Assembly: GCA_025602905.1 (NCBI GenBank) | Contig: JAHLKI010000001.1 | Coordinates: 2,170,001-2,234,000 of the forward strand | Reading direction: 5' to 3' | DNA: 64,000 nucleotides | DNA from: Phlyctochytrium arcticum | Lineage: Eukaryota > Chytridiomycota > Chytridiomycetes > Chytridiales > Chytridiaceae | Shown: in pieces, positions 33,938 through 44,508 of the stretch | Layout: the number at the start of each line of letters is the position of its first letter | Numbering within the stretch: the first letter of the stretch is position 1 | Notes under the pieces: generated by a model | The model's database searches: none | Told to the model about the DNA's origin: nothing | Seen by the model: the letters and a program-made list of their open reading frames with translations, nothing else | Program-made: the position numbers and the translations under genes

Positions 33938-36900
33938 ATGTCCCGGCCGGTGGAGCACGCAGTCCTGGTAACGGTGCTGGAAGGTCAGTGACGGCGATTT
34001 CGGTTATTTGCAACATGATCTGACACGAAATGCAGGAAGGAATTTTGTAAGGAAGACCAACTCGAGACTTTACATTCAATGTCGCTTCAATAACGAGATA
34101 CTCACGACTGATCCGGTGGATCATGTCACCACACCGTCCTTTGATACGGAATTGGTGTGGGACATTGAAAGTAAAGCACTTGGTCGCCTCCGGTCACAGC
34201 GAGCAACCATGAAGCTCATTGTTTATAGCATTGACACCAACAATAAACGGGATATGGTGGGGTATTTCATGCTAGATTTGCGCGGAGCACCAGCGGAGCC
34301 GGCTGAGCGTTGGTGTCCGTTGGTCAATGCCAAATATGGTGCTACTTTTCGACCAGAAATCAAGATTCTGTATGCCGTCGCTCCAAAAAGTGAAGGAAAG
34401 GGAGAGATTGAAGAGTTTCTAGAGAGCGGCAGGCAAAGTTTACGGGATAAAGCCATTGCCGACGCGCAGATTCGACACGTCAAAATGCGGCAACGAAAAC
34501 CTCAGGCTGGAGCAACGTCTGAACAACGACTGTCCACCAAGATCACCAGCGCATTTAGCATGGCAGTGAAGCTGTCTGAAAGTGGGACATATCAAATCGG
34601 TCACGGTGACGATTTGTGGACGTTCTCGCTAACGATTGCATTTGCCGAACATATCAACCTATTGGAGGATCGACCGGCACCAAAAGGGCTAGAAGGACAA
34701 TATCATTTCCTCTTCTCATTTATGGGCAACTCCATCACGACGGAGAAGTTTCATGACCTGGCCAATCCGCGATTTTCCGCGGAAAGGATCACGATTGCCT
34801 TACAAGGCTCTTTCGATGACATCAGCAAGTTTTTAAAGGAATTATCACGGTTAATTATTTATCTTCGTAACGGAGATACAGTTTTGGGATTCTCGGATGT
34901 GTCACTTATAGAGATGGTGTCAAAAGACACCGATGACTTTCAACCAATAGAAAGGATGTGCAACATGTATAGCATCAAACAAGACTTACCTATGACCATC
35001 AACGGATCAGTGCCTAGCTTGGGCGTATCAATGAGTCTCCAGCGAGATCAGGAGTCGCTGAATCCAGGGGAAGCACTGAAAAGTAGGTTTGCGCGTGAGA
35101 CGCTGGACGTTGACGGCGCCGAAGAAGAGAACGAGCAGCAAGAAGTCGATGAGTCGGATGCGGTCGATCACGAAGATGCGGGCATTAGCTTCAGTCAAAG
35201 ATATCCACCTGAACCCCGACGAGCTCCTACCCCCCCTGAAGAGTTACTCGCAGATGAAACACGCATGTCTGCACACTTACCCCACCGACTATCGCGCCTA
35301 GAGCCTCTCTCCGAGCAAGCAACTCCCCCACTTACACCCCAAGCACCTCGGACCATCCTCACCCAAACTCCACCCGCCTCTCATGGCCGCCCACCTCTAG
35401 TCCCCGTATTACCCAGCTCCCCCCTCCCAAACGCGTGGCACCAATACCGTTTCTCTATAGACTTGCGATCGATCAAAAATTTTGCTCCCCAAGCCGCTAC
35501 TATTTATCTCAAATACTCCTATCCTGCTTTTGGCACGGTCGCTCCTATTTCAACCCATCCCCCGCTCAACATATCTCGCACGCCCCACGAGTGTCTGCTG
35601 CCGCACTCATTCTGCGCCTTTGAATTTGTCATGGCTCCGGATCGCTTACAAACATATCTCGAAGCCGTGCCTCTTGTTGTGGAGATGTGGTGTAAAGATC
35701 CATTTGCCAAAGACTCGTCCATGGGTTCGGCCACTTTAAACATGGCCGAGTTATGGTCTCAGCCCCGTGTGGATGAAGATATTGTGGAAGGGAAAGACGT
35801 AGGCAAGGCGAAAATTCAAACGTTGGATCGCTTCGCTGTTGTGGTCGCCGAGAATTCTGGCCGGGTTGAAAAAATTGCCGACTTGCGTGTCGTCCTCGCG
35901 TTAGAGGATTTCGGGGCGGTCGAAGAGGCAGCGCCTCCTGCACCAATATATCAGAATCGAAACGATCGTCCAACTCCATTGAAAGGTCGGGCGTCTCAAC
36001 CGGCAGGTGCGCGACCACCTGCGATATCCGCCGCCAGCGCAAGTCCTCCTTTGACACCCATTCATGCCACACCTGAATACAAAGTTGCGCTGGAGCTTGA
36101 AATGTGGCGAGCAGAAGAGGAAGAGAATTTCCGAATGCAACTCAAGGAACGCGAGGCTGCAGCCTTGAACAAACTTGCTGCTGAATGGAAAGCCCGTGAA
36201 AAAGAACGAGAAACGGCACTCAAAAGCAAAATGGACGATTTCAAGTCATTGGAACACAAGTTGCAAGATCTTGCCCAGGATTTGGCCGAGCGAGAAAAGG
36301 GTGTACGAGAATCGGAACGCGTTTTTGAGAAGCGCCGTGATGGCATTGAGCGGGAGGCGAAACGGGTGGTGGATGAGGCTCGCGATGGAGCTCGTCGTCT
36401 CCATGACGAGTACAAGCACCGGATGCAGGTTGAGAAGGGCAAAGTGGCCGAGGCCGAGCGCCAGCGCGATTTTGCTATCCGTGAACGCGACAATGCGTCG
36501 ACTCAAATCACGAAACTGCAGAATCAAATCGTTGATCTGCGGACTCAAGCCATTTCTACCCCTGAGGCTCATCTGAAAGAACGCATCTTGGAACTTGAGC
36601 GAACAATCACGTCTTTGGAGGGTAAAGTCGCTGCAGAGAAGCGCTCAAAGAAGTATTACAAGCAGCAATGGGTAAAGACTCTAAAAGACTTGGCCGCGAC
36701 ACGGAAAGCGATGCAAACAGATATCGAAGAACGTTTAGAGCGCGACCGTGAAGCGCTCGATGAACGTCGGAAAGGGGATGATAGAGCAGCGACGGCAACG
36801 CCTCAAGTTCTCGAGTCTATTCGGAAAGATGTCGAGGAGCTAAAGCTGAAAAGTAGTATGCTGTCCCATCATCCCGGCGGTGACGCACCCGCAGTAGCTC

Positions 36901-37106
36901 CCACTGCAGCAGCATTTAGCGCTAGCCTTTCTGGTGCTACTCGTGATGCAACATCAGGTCGGGAAAAACTTGACCCGAGCGTGTTGTTTGAGGTTGAGCG
37001 ACTAGCCAGGGAACGGGATACTTTAATATCTAGTGGACTATATACCCGTGAGGATCGATTAGTGAGAGAATTGGATCGACGCATCAAGGAGTTGTTGGCT
37101 GGTTGA
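33938..37106 (+). CDS. CEP120: CEP120-like centriole assembly protein
   Basis: Two exons (33938-33983, 34036-37106) join as MSRPVEHAVLVTVLEGRNFV. The first C2 domain continues with LYIQCRFNNEILTTDPVDH, PSFDTELVWDIESKALGRL and VGYFMLDLRGAPAE, the N-terminal signature of CEP120. A second C2-like block (LWTFSLTIAFAEHINLLED, ...FSFMGNSITTEKFHDL) and a third (YRFSIDLRSIKNFAPQAA) follow. The last third is a long coiled coil rich in Glu/Arg/Lys. CEP120 builds and elongates centrioles and basal bodies, so the gene implies a flagellated stage. The short first exon is well supported by the EGRNF junction and the gtcagt donor. Confidence 0.88.
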
Positions 37107-37316
37107 TGAACCATGTTGTAAATTTTGTTGGTTTGGGAAGTTCCCGGCGTATTTCTACGCCTCCATGTGTGAATGTCAATAATATGAGGAAATTGCTGAA
37201 TGCAAATAATATTTGGGAAGGCTGATATATAGTGCAGCAGCCTGATGAGCCAAAAGACTGCAACACCAGAGAGTAAACCGGCGACGACCGGTTCGGAAAA
37301 ACTATAATACTGAACG
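37107..37316. other. CEP120 3' region and Fanzor 3' flank
   Basis: This 210-base interval lies between the CEP120 stop and the end of the Fanzor relic. It contains a perfect hairpin, AACCGG-CGACGA-CCGGTT, near 37276-37293. In Fanzor/TnpB systems the guide RNA often derives from the region past the 3' end of the ORF, but that reading is speculative here. Confidence 0.4.
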
Positions 37317-38464
37317 CTAATGCTCTGCTATAACTGCGCTACGATTAAATACTTGGGGGCGGCCAGTCCCATCTAGCATCGACCCCACAATTGTCAACAT
37401 GTTGCATGTGCTCAAGACGTCTCGGTTCCAGAACCGCATAGTCCAGGCTTGCTTGAGACAACCAGGGTTGGTGCAACCCAGCAAGCCATGAACCACCTCG
37501 GTCCTCCCCTCTGGTCGACTCCAAGGTCTTGAGTGTGGTCGACCTTCTCCGGCCCTGGTGAGTGGCATACGGAGGAAGTCTTGTACTCATCGATGAGAAA
37601 CTAAGTGATGCGGTTGCGCTGGAAGACGGAGCGCCAACCCTTGGTTTTGGAAGGGGTCTGGAACTTGACTGTATGTCCCGCATCGCTCCAGTCCCCCAAG
37701 ACCACGACAAAATCTTCGCTAAATTTGTGTCGCACGTTGCTGATGAGGGTTGACTCCGTCTTCTGGTTGTTGACGCCGGCGTACCCCTCCCATGTCGGCA
37801 GCGCGGACGCGCACGTACCGTGCAAAGTCTTGGGGATTCATGGTCTTGTGCGTCGGCAGTCGCGATTCGACTTGGTTGATATCGGTCTCTGCCTTCATCC
37901 TCTCTCGCTCCTTGGCGAAACACCGACTCAGTGCGGTCGTGGCAGAAGAGGATATAGCGCTTGTTTGGGTCGATGACAACGAGGTTGGCTACTGTTCGAC
38001 AAGCAGGTAGCTTCTTGTCAACGTATGTTGCCTTCACCTCTGCCTCCATCACCTTAATTGACTTCTTGCCCCCACCCCGGTTTCCGTACTGGGCTGCGTC
38101 AGGGTTGTTCAAGTACACGGACACCGAAACACCATCGGTTGAAATGGATCCTTCAAAATACATCCCGCGACGAGACCGGAATGGTTTGGTACGAACATGG
38201 CAGATCTCAGACCATAGCTCACTCTTGTCAATGGCAAGCTCGCGAGATTTTGAGGATGTGGAAACAGAGGGTGACGGAGTCGATCTGAACATGGCTTTGG
38301 ATAAGGGAGCGAAGAAGCGGTACGGCGGTGAATTGACGGAACCCATGCTGCCCATAGAGATGAGCAAGCTCGCCGAATGGTGTCTGTCTGAAGGGCGGAC
38401 TGGCCGTGTTGGAGAGCTTTCGCTCATTCGCCATGGATGTCGTAGGATCGGTGGCCATTTTCAT
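37317..38464 (-). pseudogene. Fanzor (TnpB-like RNA-guided nuclease) relic
   Basis: Minus-strand frames, read in order with frameshifts, give a Fanzor protein: a domain before RuvC with VPLLRSLIQSHVQIDSVTL, KSELWSEICHVRTKPFRSR and YFEGSISTDGVSVSVYL; RuvC-I in VVIDPNKRYILFCHDR (Asp codon 37969-37971); a central helix (FAKERERMKAETDINQVESR); FSEDFVVVLGDWSDAGHT; FLIDEYKTSSVCHS; and the zinc-finger/RuvC-III end VHGLLGCTNPGC...WNRDVLSTCNML, with the Asp codon at 37419-37421, then DGTGRPQVFNR. At least four frame changes and one stop break it, and one zinc CxxC is lost, so it is inactive. Fanzors are eukaryotic TnpB homologues carried by transposons and are known from chytrids. Its 5' limit is uncertain. 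Confidence 0.75.
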
Positions 38465-39397
38465 CGGTCTCCACGATGATCATCATGTCGTCTACGATGA
38501 CCACGGAGTCTGGCCTCCTGTTGTCCTCAGCAGTAGGCGGGGAAGAAGGACATTGGGTGCTGATAACGTGTTATGAATTCCAAGGTTTTGATGGCCGTGG
38601 TGTCTTGGGTCGGCCTCATTACGCGCCAGCATTACTTGACAGCCGAGACACGCTGGGAAAGTAACGGCTTGATTCTTTTTCCTCTGGGAGCCGTGTTCCC
38701 GCTGGCACTCAATACACCGAACATGTGAGGATAAAGATTTGACGTGCGACTTCCGATGTGGAGAATACGTACGTGTATACCACAAAAAGTTATTCCCACG
38801 TCCACGTTTATGTGAAGTCTTTCTATTAACATAATGTAATATGATTCCCGTAACATTGCTGACTCCCCACTTGTCATCCGTACAGTCTTGTCGATTTTGG
38901 TAGTCTCCGTGTTTACCCGATGCGACCATCGAGTTTACATGTAACCCATCATATATGCCAGAGTTATCTTATAGCTCAGACTGTGTGGACTGAACAGGTG
39001 AGACTGGCGTGAAAACCCACCGATGGCCGTCGCATGTTCAGCCGGGTAGCACGACATATGTTTTTCATTTATTGAGAAGGGAGCATCAGACAGAAGCAAA
39101 GGGCCAAGGGACATTGTTGCAAATAGTATGTAGTGTGTATTTTCAAAAAAGGATATGTATATGATGATTGTACAAAAGTCAAGATATCAAAACACAAACC
39201 AAGGCCCTCCGGCTGCCCAGCCTGTGCACTGGTCCCAAAGCAGAGTGAGCTACGTGAAGGTCCAGTGTACAGGGGGGACAGCCAGTATAGCCGCGAGCTC
39301 CAGCCATTTTACTATTCGCCCGCGGCAGTCCTTTTCACCTCCGAAGAGGAATCGCCATGAAGAAAAAAAGGGAAGGGGGAATCGGGGCCAGCGAGCC
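38465..39397. other. gene-poor interval
   Basis: No supported gene. The first few hundred bases may be decayed Fanzor N-terminus. At 39060-39397 a minus-strand TATA box, an ATG at 39359 and an AATAAA near 39070 suggest a small transcription unit, but no convincing protein was derived; the longest ATG-started frame there is about 42 codons. Confidence 0.4.
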
Positions 39398-39405
39398 TTT
39401 TTATA
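39398..39405 (-). promoter_or_regulatory. orphan TATA box
   Basis: The minus strand reads GGGCTATAAAAAGG, almost the same context as the TATA box at 4201. The nearest downstream ATG is at 39359 with only seven codons before a stop or a gtgaaa splice donor. Confidence 0.35.
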
Positions 39406-41750
39406 GCCCGGCGAGGGATGCTTGTGTCAGCCCTTTTTTCCCCTCGTGATTGACTGTTGGCGGAAGCGCAGCAGAAGGTTGAGGCCAAAATTAGCCTGAG
39501 CGCGGAGCGGAGTAAGGCTGGGCTGCTGAGGTCACCACGAAACGCGTGGCGGTCGACGTCCGGTTAGCGGGCAGAATGTATACTTTGGGACGAAAGTATC
39601 ATGACTTGCATCCGAAGCGCACTCAAAGAACTTCCGCCATCTGGAAGACTGGAGGCTGTTATGGGAAGTCTGCTCGTGAATCCTAACCAATCCGGATACT
39701 TGTTTATGGTTGCGGTGAGTTAGGGGGTGTGGGCAACAGCAAACTATGCATGGAGGTTGGTCGGCTGGTTGGTCTGGTGCTGAAAAGGCCCGAGAAGATG
39801 GATATGCTGTCTGCGGAAGGACTCCACTGGTTCCATGACGGTGCAAAGCTGTCAATGTCGTTGTCTTTGTCGTTACCGTCGTCGTCGTGCTCGTCAAAGT
39901 CGTTTCCGTGCTTGTTTTTCCGTGTTCTCCGTGTCCAAGTCTTCCGTAGTTGGTTCAACCTCAAGTCCTTGCCGCACCCGCTCACAACGATTCACTCAAT
40001 GCGCCTGAAATTCTTGTCAAACGCCGTTTTTTGGTTGCCACCTGTTCGTGGACTCAAAAGGGGGGCTTTGGATCTTTGCCATTTGGCGGCGCAGCTAAAG
40101 GACCGGATTCAAAAAGATCACAACGACAGCACATTACGACTAGAACAGCGGCGAGAAATAGCTAGCAGCCAACGGCTACGGAGGCCATACAATCGAGCAG
40201 TGATGGTCGTTCATCAACAGGCAGTTTCCGCAACCGACAGCAACAACAACAGGACCAAGAAACAGTTATTTGGGAGGTAGGAGAAGGATAATGGCTCCGA
40301 TGCTCTCACAACCTTTGAGGCCTTTTAGGGATCAGCTGCACTTACATCCCAAGTTCATCACCAAGCGAACGACATCTGAAAAAACCTCTACTTGGCTCCC
40401 GATCTGACAAAACAGAACCTTCTCTTGACCAATATACCTCTCATACGCAACAGACTAGATTATTCCCCGCAACTCAATGGACAAGGCAAAAACGATCATG
40501 GCATCAATATGATTATTTTCCACGCTCCCGCAACACCGGTCTTAATGCACGAATACTCACGGAAGAGCAGTTGAGGTAGAAAAGGACCAGCAACGGCAAC
40601 AGGATTAAGCAACTTTGAACTGCCCGAACCGGAACTTTAGTTTGTTTCCTGCAATATGGATCGCCTCATCGCTGTGGTCATGCTCCACCATTATTTTCCT
40701 TGGCTCCGTGAATGTCCAGTCTCGTATCAGGCCACATCAATAACGTCGCCCGCGGTAAAAGCCTTTGAGATATCGCAGAAAGACCAGTGCAATCTGCAAT
40801 TGGGCAAGCACTACTGTAAGAGCAAGGCCAGTTTAGAGCAAAGATATTGGGTGAATTTGCGAATGTATATTACAATCAATGACAATAGTTGCAACAGTAC
40901 GGAGACTCCCAACCAGCCATCCTTTCAAAAACACTTGCCCAGAAAATTTGACAAATGTATCAAATACCAGAGAAAGAACATATCGGGGCCTCCCGGGCCT
41001 CCCGCTTGGGTCGGTAATAGAGGATGTGGATGCTATAATTAACTGTCAAAAATGATTGACAGGAGACGTTGCGATAGGGAGGACCACTCAAAACACTTTA
41101 TCGTGCTCATACCAATGCGTTCGCCCATAATGCCATTGCAGATAACGGCGGGGATTTTCTCACGTAAGACACTCGCAATGTTTGGACATTTATTTTTCCG
41201 ATTTTTTTGAGGGTCAATTCTGGCGCATATATGTGAGGTCCTTGAGGGGGATTCCTTCTTTGACACCGCACAATTTCACTCCCTTTTACTCTCTTGATTT
41301 GAAATACCCTCTCGACAGTTTGCGGCATGGCCGATTGGTAGAAATTGAATTACTTTCATGCCCAAAAACCCTCGGTGATTCAAGTACCACGCCAGTAGGT
41401 AACATCGTTTTCCGCATGTACATAATCGGTTCAACTAAACATTTACACAACAGAACATGAAATGTACCACCAGCATCAAGATCAATGGCTCGCATGGCGA
41501 CTGAGCAGATGGTGGGCGAACGCAGCAGAGCACAGCTGAAATGCAAAGTCAGCAGACAAGTGTGCATGGAAATCATGCAGACTGGACCAAGCCAAGCACT
41601 TGTGGGCCCCTTTGTCGCCTTTTACGGCAACTCACATCCACGGGCGAATACTGAATGTGATGCAACAAGGGATGAAGGGATCCCGGCAGAATATTGACTC
41701 GAATAACGTTCGGTGCCTGATCTTCCTTTGTAGCCGACTTTCACGCATCC
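39406..41750. other. gene-poor interval with fragments of open frame
   Basis: Possible coding scraps are present but none is convincing. At 39601 (+) an ATG opens a 38-codon frame (MTCIRSALKELPPSGRLEAV) that ends at a gtgagt donor near 39715, without an obvious next exon. At 40656-41042 (+) an ATG-started 128-residue frame is Cys-rich and ends with GPPGPPAWVG. Neither has a recognised domain. Confidence 0.35.
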
Positions 41751-42399
41751 GACGGCTGCGATGCACGGTGCCATGCGAATCGTGAATGGAATCGAGCAAT
41801 TAGGTAAGTACAGTAGATGATTTGTTTCTTGAAAATCGCTCTTGCGGCGAATGCCAAAGGGCGACAGGTGTGTGTGTGTGTTGAAGTATGTTTGTTACTG
41901 AGGTCCGTGGTGCGCGCCCGACATCTGGCACCTTGCTTGTAAACGTGAAGGTAATCGAACGTGTTGAGAATCTGGCCCCGGGTTGCGCGAGATGATCGGC
42001 TCGAATTCTTCCAGGACACAATGGGCATGGTGATGATTAACGGATGTGTAGAGAATCTGGCTCGGGACGGTCAGCTCGGTTTCTTCGAAGGATATAGTGT
42101 TGGTCATTTGGTGTTTCAATTCGATGAAGGGTTTGCACGGGCGGTGAAGTGGTGAAGATTCGGACGTTTCGTCGGTCATGATAGCCAAAACCCCCTTTTG
42201 CGCTCTGGAAACAGGGTTCTTGGATGGTCATCTAACCGTTTCCCTCTGATTGTCTACCAAGGTAAGACTGGTTTCGCGGTCGTAAGACTCTTTTCGTTCT
42301 CCTCTGGTTCGCTTCACACGGTGACCTGGGCCGGCTGTAACTCCTCCTGGCTGGACGGTAGGCCTGTCCGACTTGCGATAGACCTCGATTTGCGTTGCG

Positions 42400-43023
42400 T
42401 TATAGGCTGTTCCCACAGGAACTACAGTAGTATGTCGTTGTCGTCGTCGCCCTCGTCGCCCGGAAAGTACAATTTCTGGATGAGTCTGTTCGGGGCTGGC
42501 TGTCTGGTTGATTTGTGATTTGCAGCAGCTCGCCGCGATGCGACAACTTTGAAGAATAATATTGGAGCACCCACACATGGTAGCATTTTGTCTCCTCGCC
42601 GTCTTCATCGTCGCTGTTGCTCGTTTCGTCCAACACCCAGCCGCACTTTACCTCGTTGCTCCTCCAGCATACGGATATTGCCCGCCCACTCGGAGCATTA
42701 TGTCTACATTCCACTGATTCCAGGCACTCCATTGCAGCTACTTTGGCCATTTCCAGATACATTGTACTGGTCGTCGTCGTTCGGCATGGCATGGATGGCG
42801 GCGTGCTGAGTGAAATGTTCTCGGCCTGAGCGCGGCCTTCATGGATTCAGGGACAGGACACGGATGACACACTTGGGTTTTCCGCGTCCGACGCGTCGGT
42901 CAGAACTCGGTCGTCGTCGTCGTCGTCTTTGATGCCCAAAAGCTTACCCCAGACACTGTGCATAACACGACCATACTCGACATTTTCGGATTCCCTTCCT
43001 CTACTCGGCTCGCCGTCTGCCAT
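42400..43023 (-). CDS. possible acidic hypothetical protein, model uncertain
   Basis: An ATG at 43023 opens MADGEPSRGRESENVEYGR, followed by an acidic run (KDDDDDDRVLTDASDAEN). A short intron-like gap would continue into HAAIHAMPNDDDQYN and later DETSNSDDEDGEETKC. The frames beyond that are interrupted by stops and cannot be joined with confidence. No domain is recognised. It could be a small real gene, a pseudogene, or a chance product of repeated GAC triplets. Confidence 0.25.
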
Positions 43024-43303
43024 TATCGCCTGTCACGGACAGCCATATGCCAGATTTACTCGAGTACATCCAGCTGCCAGCCACACTGCTACGACGACTT
43101 TGTCATCATGTCCGTTCAGGGACTTTTTTTTCCGCTCCAATCATCCCATACCCGGCCGGGCTGGATACAGCAGATGATACACACGCATCCCTGAAACCTA
43201 AACGGTCTTCTCATGGCAAATGGCACATTTTGATGGGGTCTACGGAGCATCTGCGACTCCCCCGACACTAGTTCCGACGGGGCTCGAGTAAGGCCCCAAA
43301 AAC

Positions 43304-43311
43304 TATAAAAG
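43304..43311 (+). promoter_or_regulatory. TATA box before the 24/27-nt repeat
   Basis: TATAAAAG on the plus strand is followed after about 30 bases by a pyrimidine-rich possible start (CATTCTCATCACTCAACTC) and, at 43630, by a perfect gtgagt splice donor. This suggests a spliced plus-strand transcript whose first exon is mostly the tandem repeat. Confidence 0.4.
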
Positions 43312-43363
43312 GGCACCGTCCCTTCGCTCTCCCCCCATCATTCTCATCACTCAACTCGACTCG

Positions 43364-43388
43364 GCTCTCTCTCTCTCTCTCTCTCTCC
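43364..43388. repeat. CT dinucleotide microsatellite
   Basis: An uninterrupted run of CT dinucleotides directly precedes the 24/27-nt tandem repeat. Confidence 0.8.
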
Positions 43389-43403
43389 CTTCACTCTCTC
43401 CTC

Positions 43404-43607
43404 AAGACTTGGCTCGGCTTCATCATCAGGACTTGGCTCTCCGGCTTCATCATCAGGACTTGGCTCTCCGGCTTCATCATCAAGACTTGGCTCTCCGGCT
43501 TCATCATCAGGACTTGGCTCGGCTCTCTCATCAGAACTTGGCTCGGCTTCATCGTCAGGACTTACTTCGGCACACTCATCAAGGACTTGGCTCGGTATCA
43601 TCTGGAC
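43404..43607. repeat. 24/27-nt tandem repeat, open in several frames
   Basis: About eight units share the core GACTTGGCTC(TC)CGGCTTCATCATCAG. Unit lengths are 24 or 27 bases, always a multiple of three. The plus strand reads (A)RLHHQDLAL repeats and, in another frame, RTWLSGFII repeats; the minus strand has an ATG at 43601 opening an 84-residue frame with SPDDEAGEP repeats ending at 43347. Frame-preserving length changes hint at coding, but the strand is unresolved. Confidence 0.6.
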
Positions 43608-44508
43608 TTTGCGGATCAGGCCTCTCTAGGTGAGTATCTTTGGTGATTGGGGTCGTGTTTTCGGATGTCCCCATGTGGGCGAGCCGGACCGAAGTAAATG
43701 GTTGGTGCCAGCGGCTGCACTGTGCAGAGGGGCAGTGTACTTTGCTGACCGAGGGCGGGCGTCGCTCGATGAAGGAGCACTGGGGGCCGGTGACCATATG
43801 GCAAACGGTCGAGCTAAATATGGTTTCCCGACGTGGGTGGATGCAGTGATTTCGCGTCGTTAAATAAGTGAAGGTGGCCACTGCTTGTCTGGGTTCTCTT
43901 TTGTACTTTGTACTTTGCTCTTTGTCTATACATTCTCTTGCTTCAAATACTATATCTATGCCACTCCTACTCTTGCAATCTTGCTATAATCGCCTTTTCC
44001 GGCAGTGGGTCCCGCATGTAATTGTATTGGTGGCCTCAACTTTGAACAACACATTTAGCATGCAAGCTGAAGAATCCAGTATGGGATAAAGTAGCCGTTG
44101 AAGTAGGCGTACACCTACGACTTTATCGTATGTTTGGCGTGGGAATATTCGAGATTGGGGCTCCGACTGTTGTTCAGTGCAGTGCAGTGGATACCGCAAA
44201 ACCAAGACAAACTTGCAACGACAAAATCATCCAGCACGCGTTGGCATTTGTGCCATACTCCAATGGCTCGCCAGATCTGTTTATTTGATTCAGAAAATAG
44301 TATCATTGAACCAAAAAAAGACATGTATGTTACAAAAGAAACGAAGAAGACTACGACGACAAAGAAAATCTAATACAAAAGAGAAAAACAACGAAATGAA
44401 AAGAAAAAGTATAATAGATGTCAAGACATACGCCAAGCCGGGCATGGTGGTCCAAGGAGAAATCTAGTGAAAGAAAAATGTAAATGCTGTTTTAGCAAAA
44501 ATTGGCCA
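43608..44508. other. intergenic region
   Basis: It starts with the gtgagt donor at 43630. No downstream exon could be assigned. The right half is the 3' side of the zinc-finger gene and AT-rich. Confidence 0.4.

Noticed and set aside
34223..36798. Several minus-strand frames inside CEP120
   Set aside because: They are shadows of the strongly supported plus-strand CEP120 coding sequence.
39729..40280. 183-codon plus-strand frame and opposing acidic minus-strand frame
   Set aside because: The plus frame starts at GTG only, the minus one lacks a start; the acidic run comes from a GTC/GAC triplet-rich stretch.
40656..41042. 128-residue Cys-rich ORF ending in a GPPGPP motif
   Set aside because: It has an ATG but no signal peptide, promoter or known domain; kept only as a note in the interval entry.
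41485..41697. 70-codon ATG-started plus-strand ORF
   Set aside because: Short, no motif, surrounded by non-coding sequence; expected by chance.
43404..43607. Tandem repeat as a CRISPR array
   Set aside because: Units are contiguous with no variable spacers and the genome is eukaryotic; it is a minisatellite.
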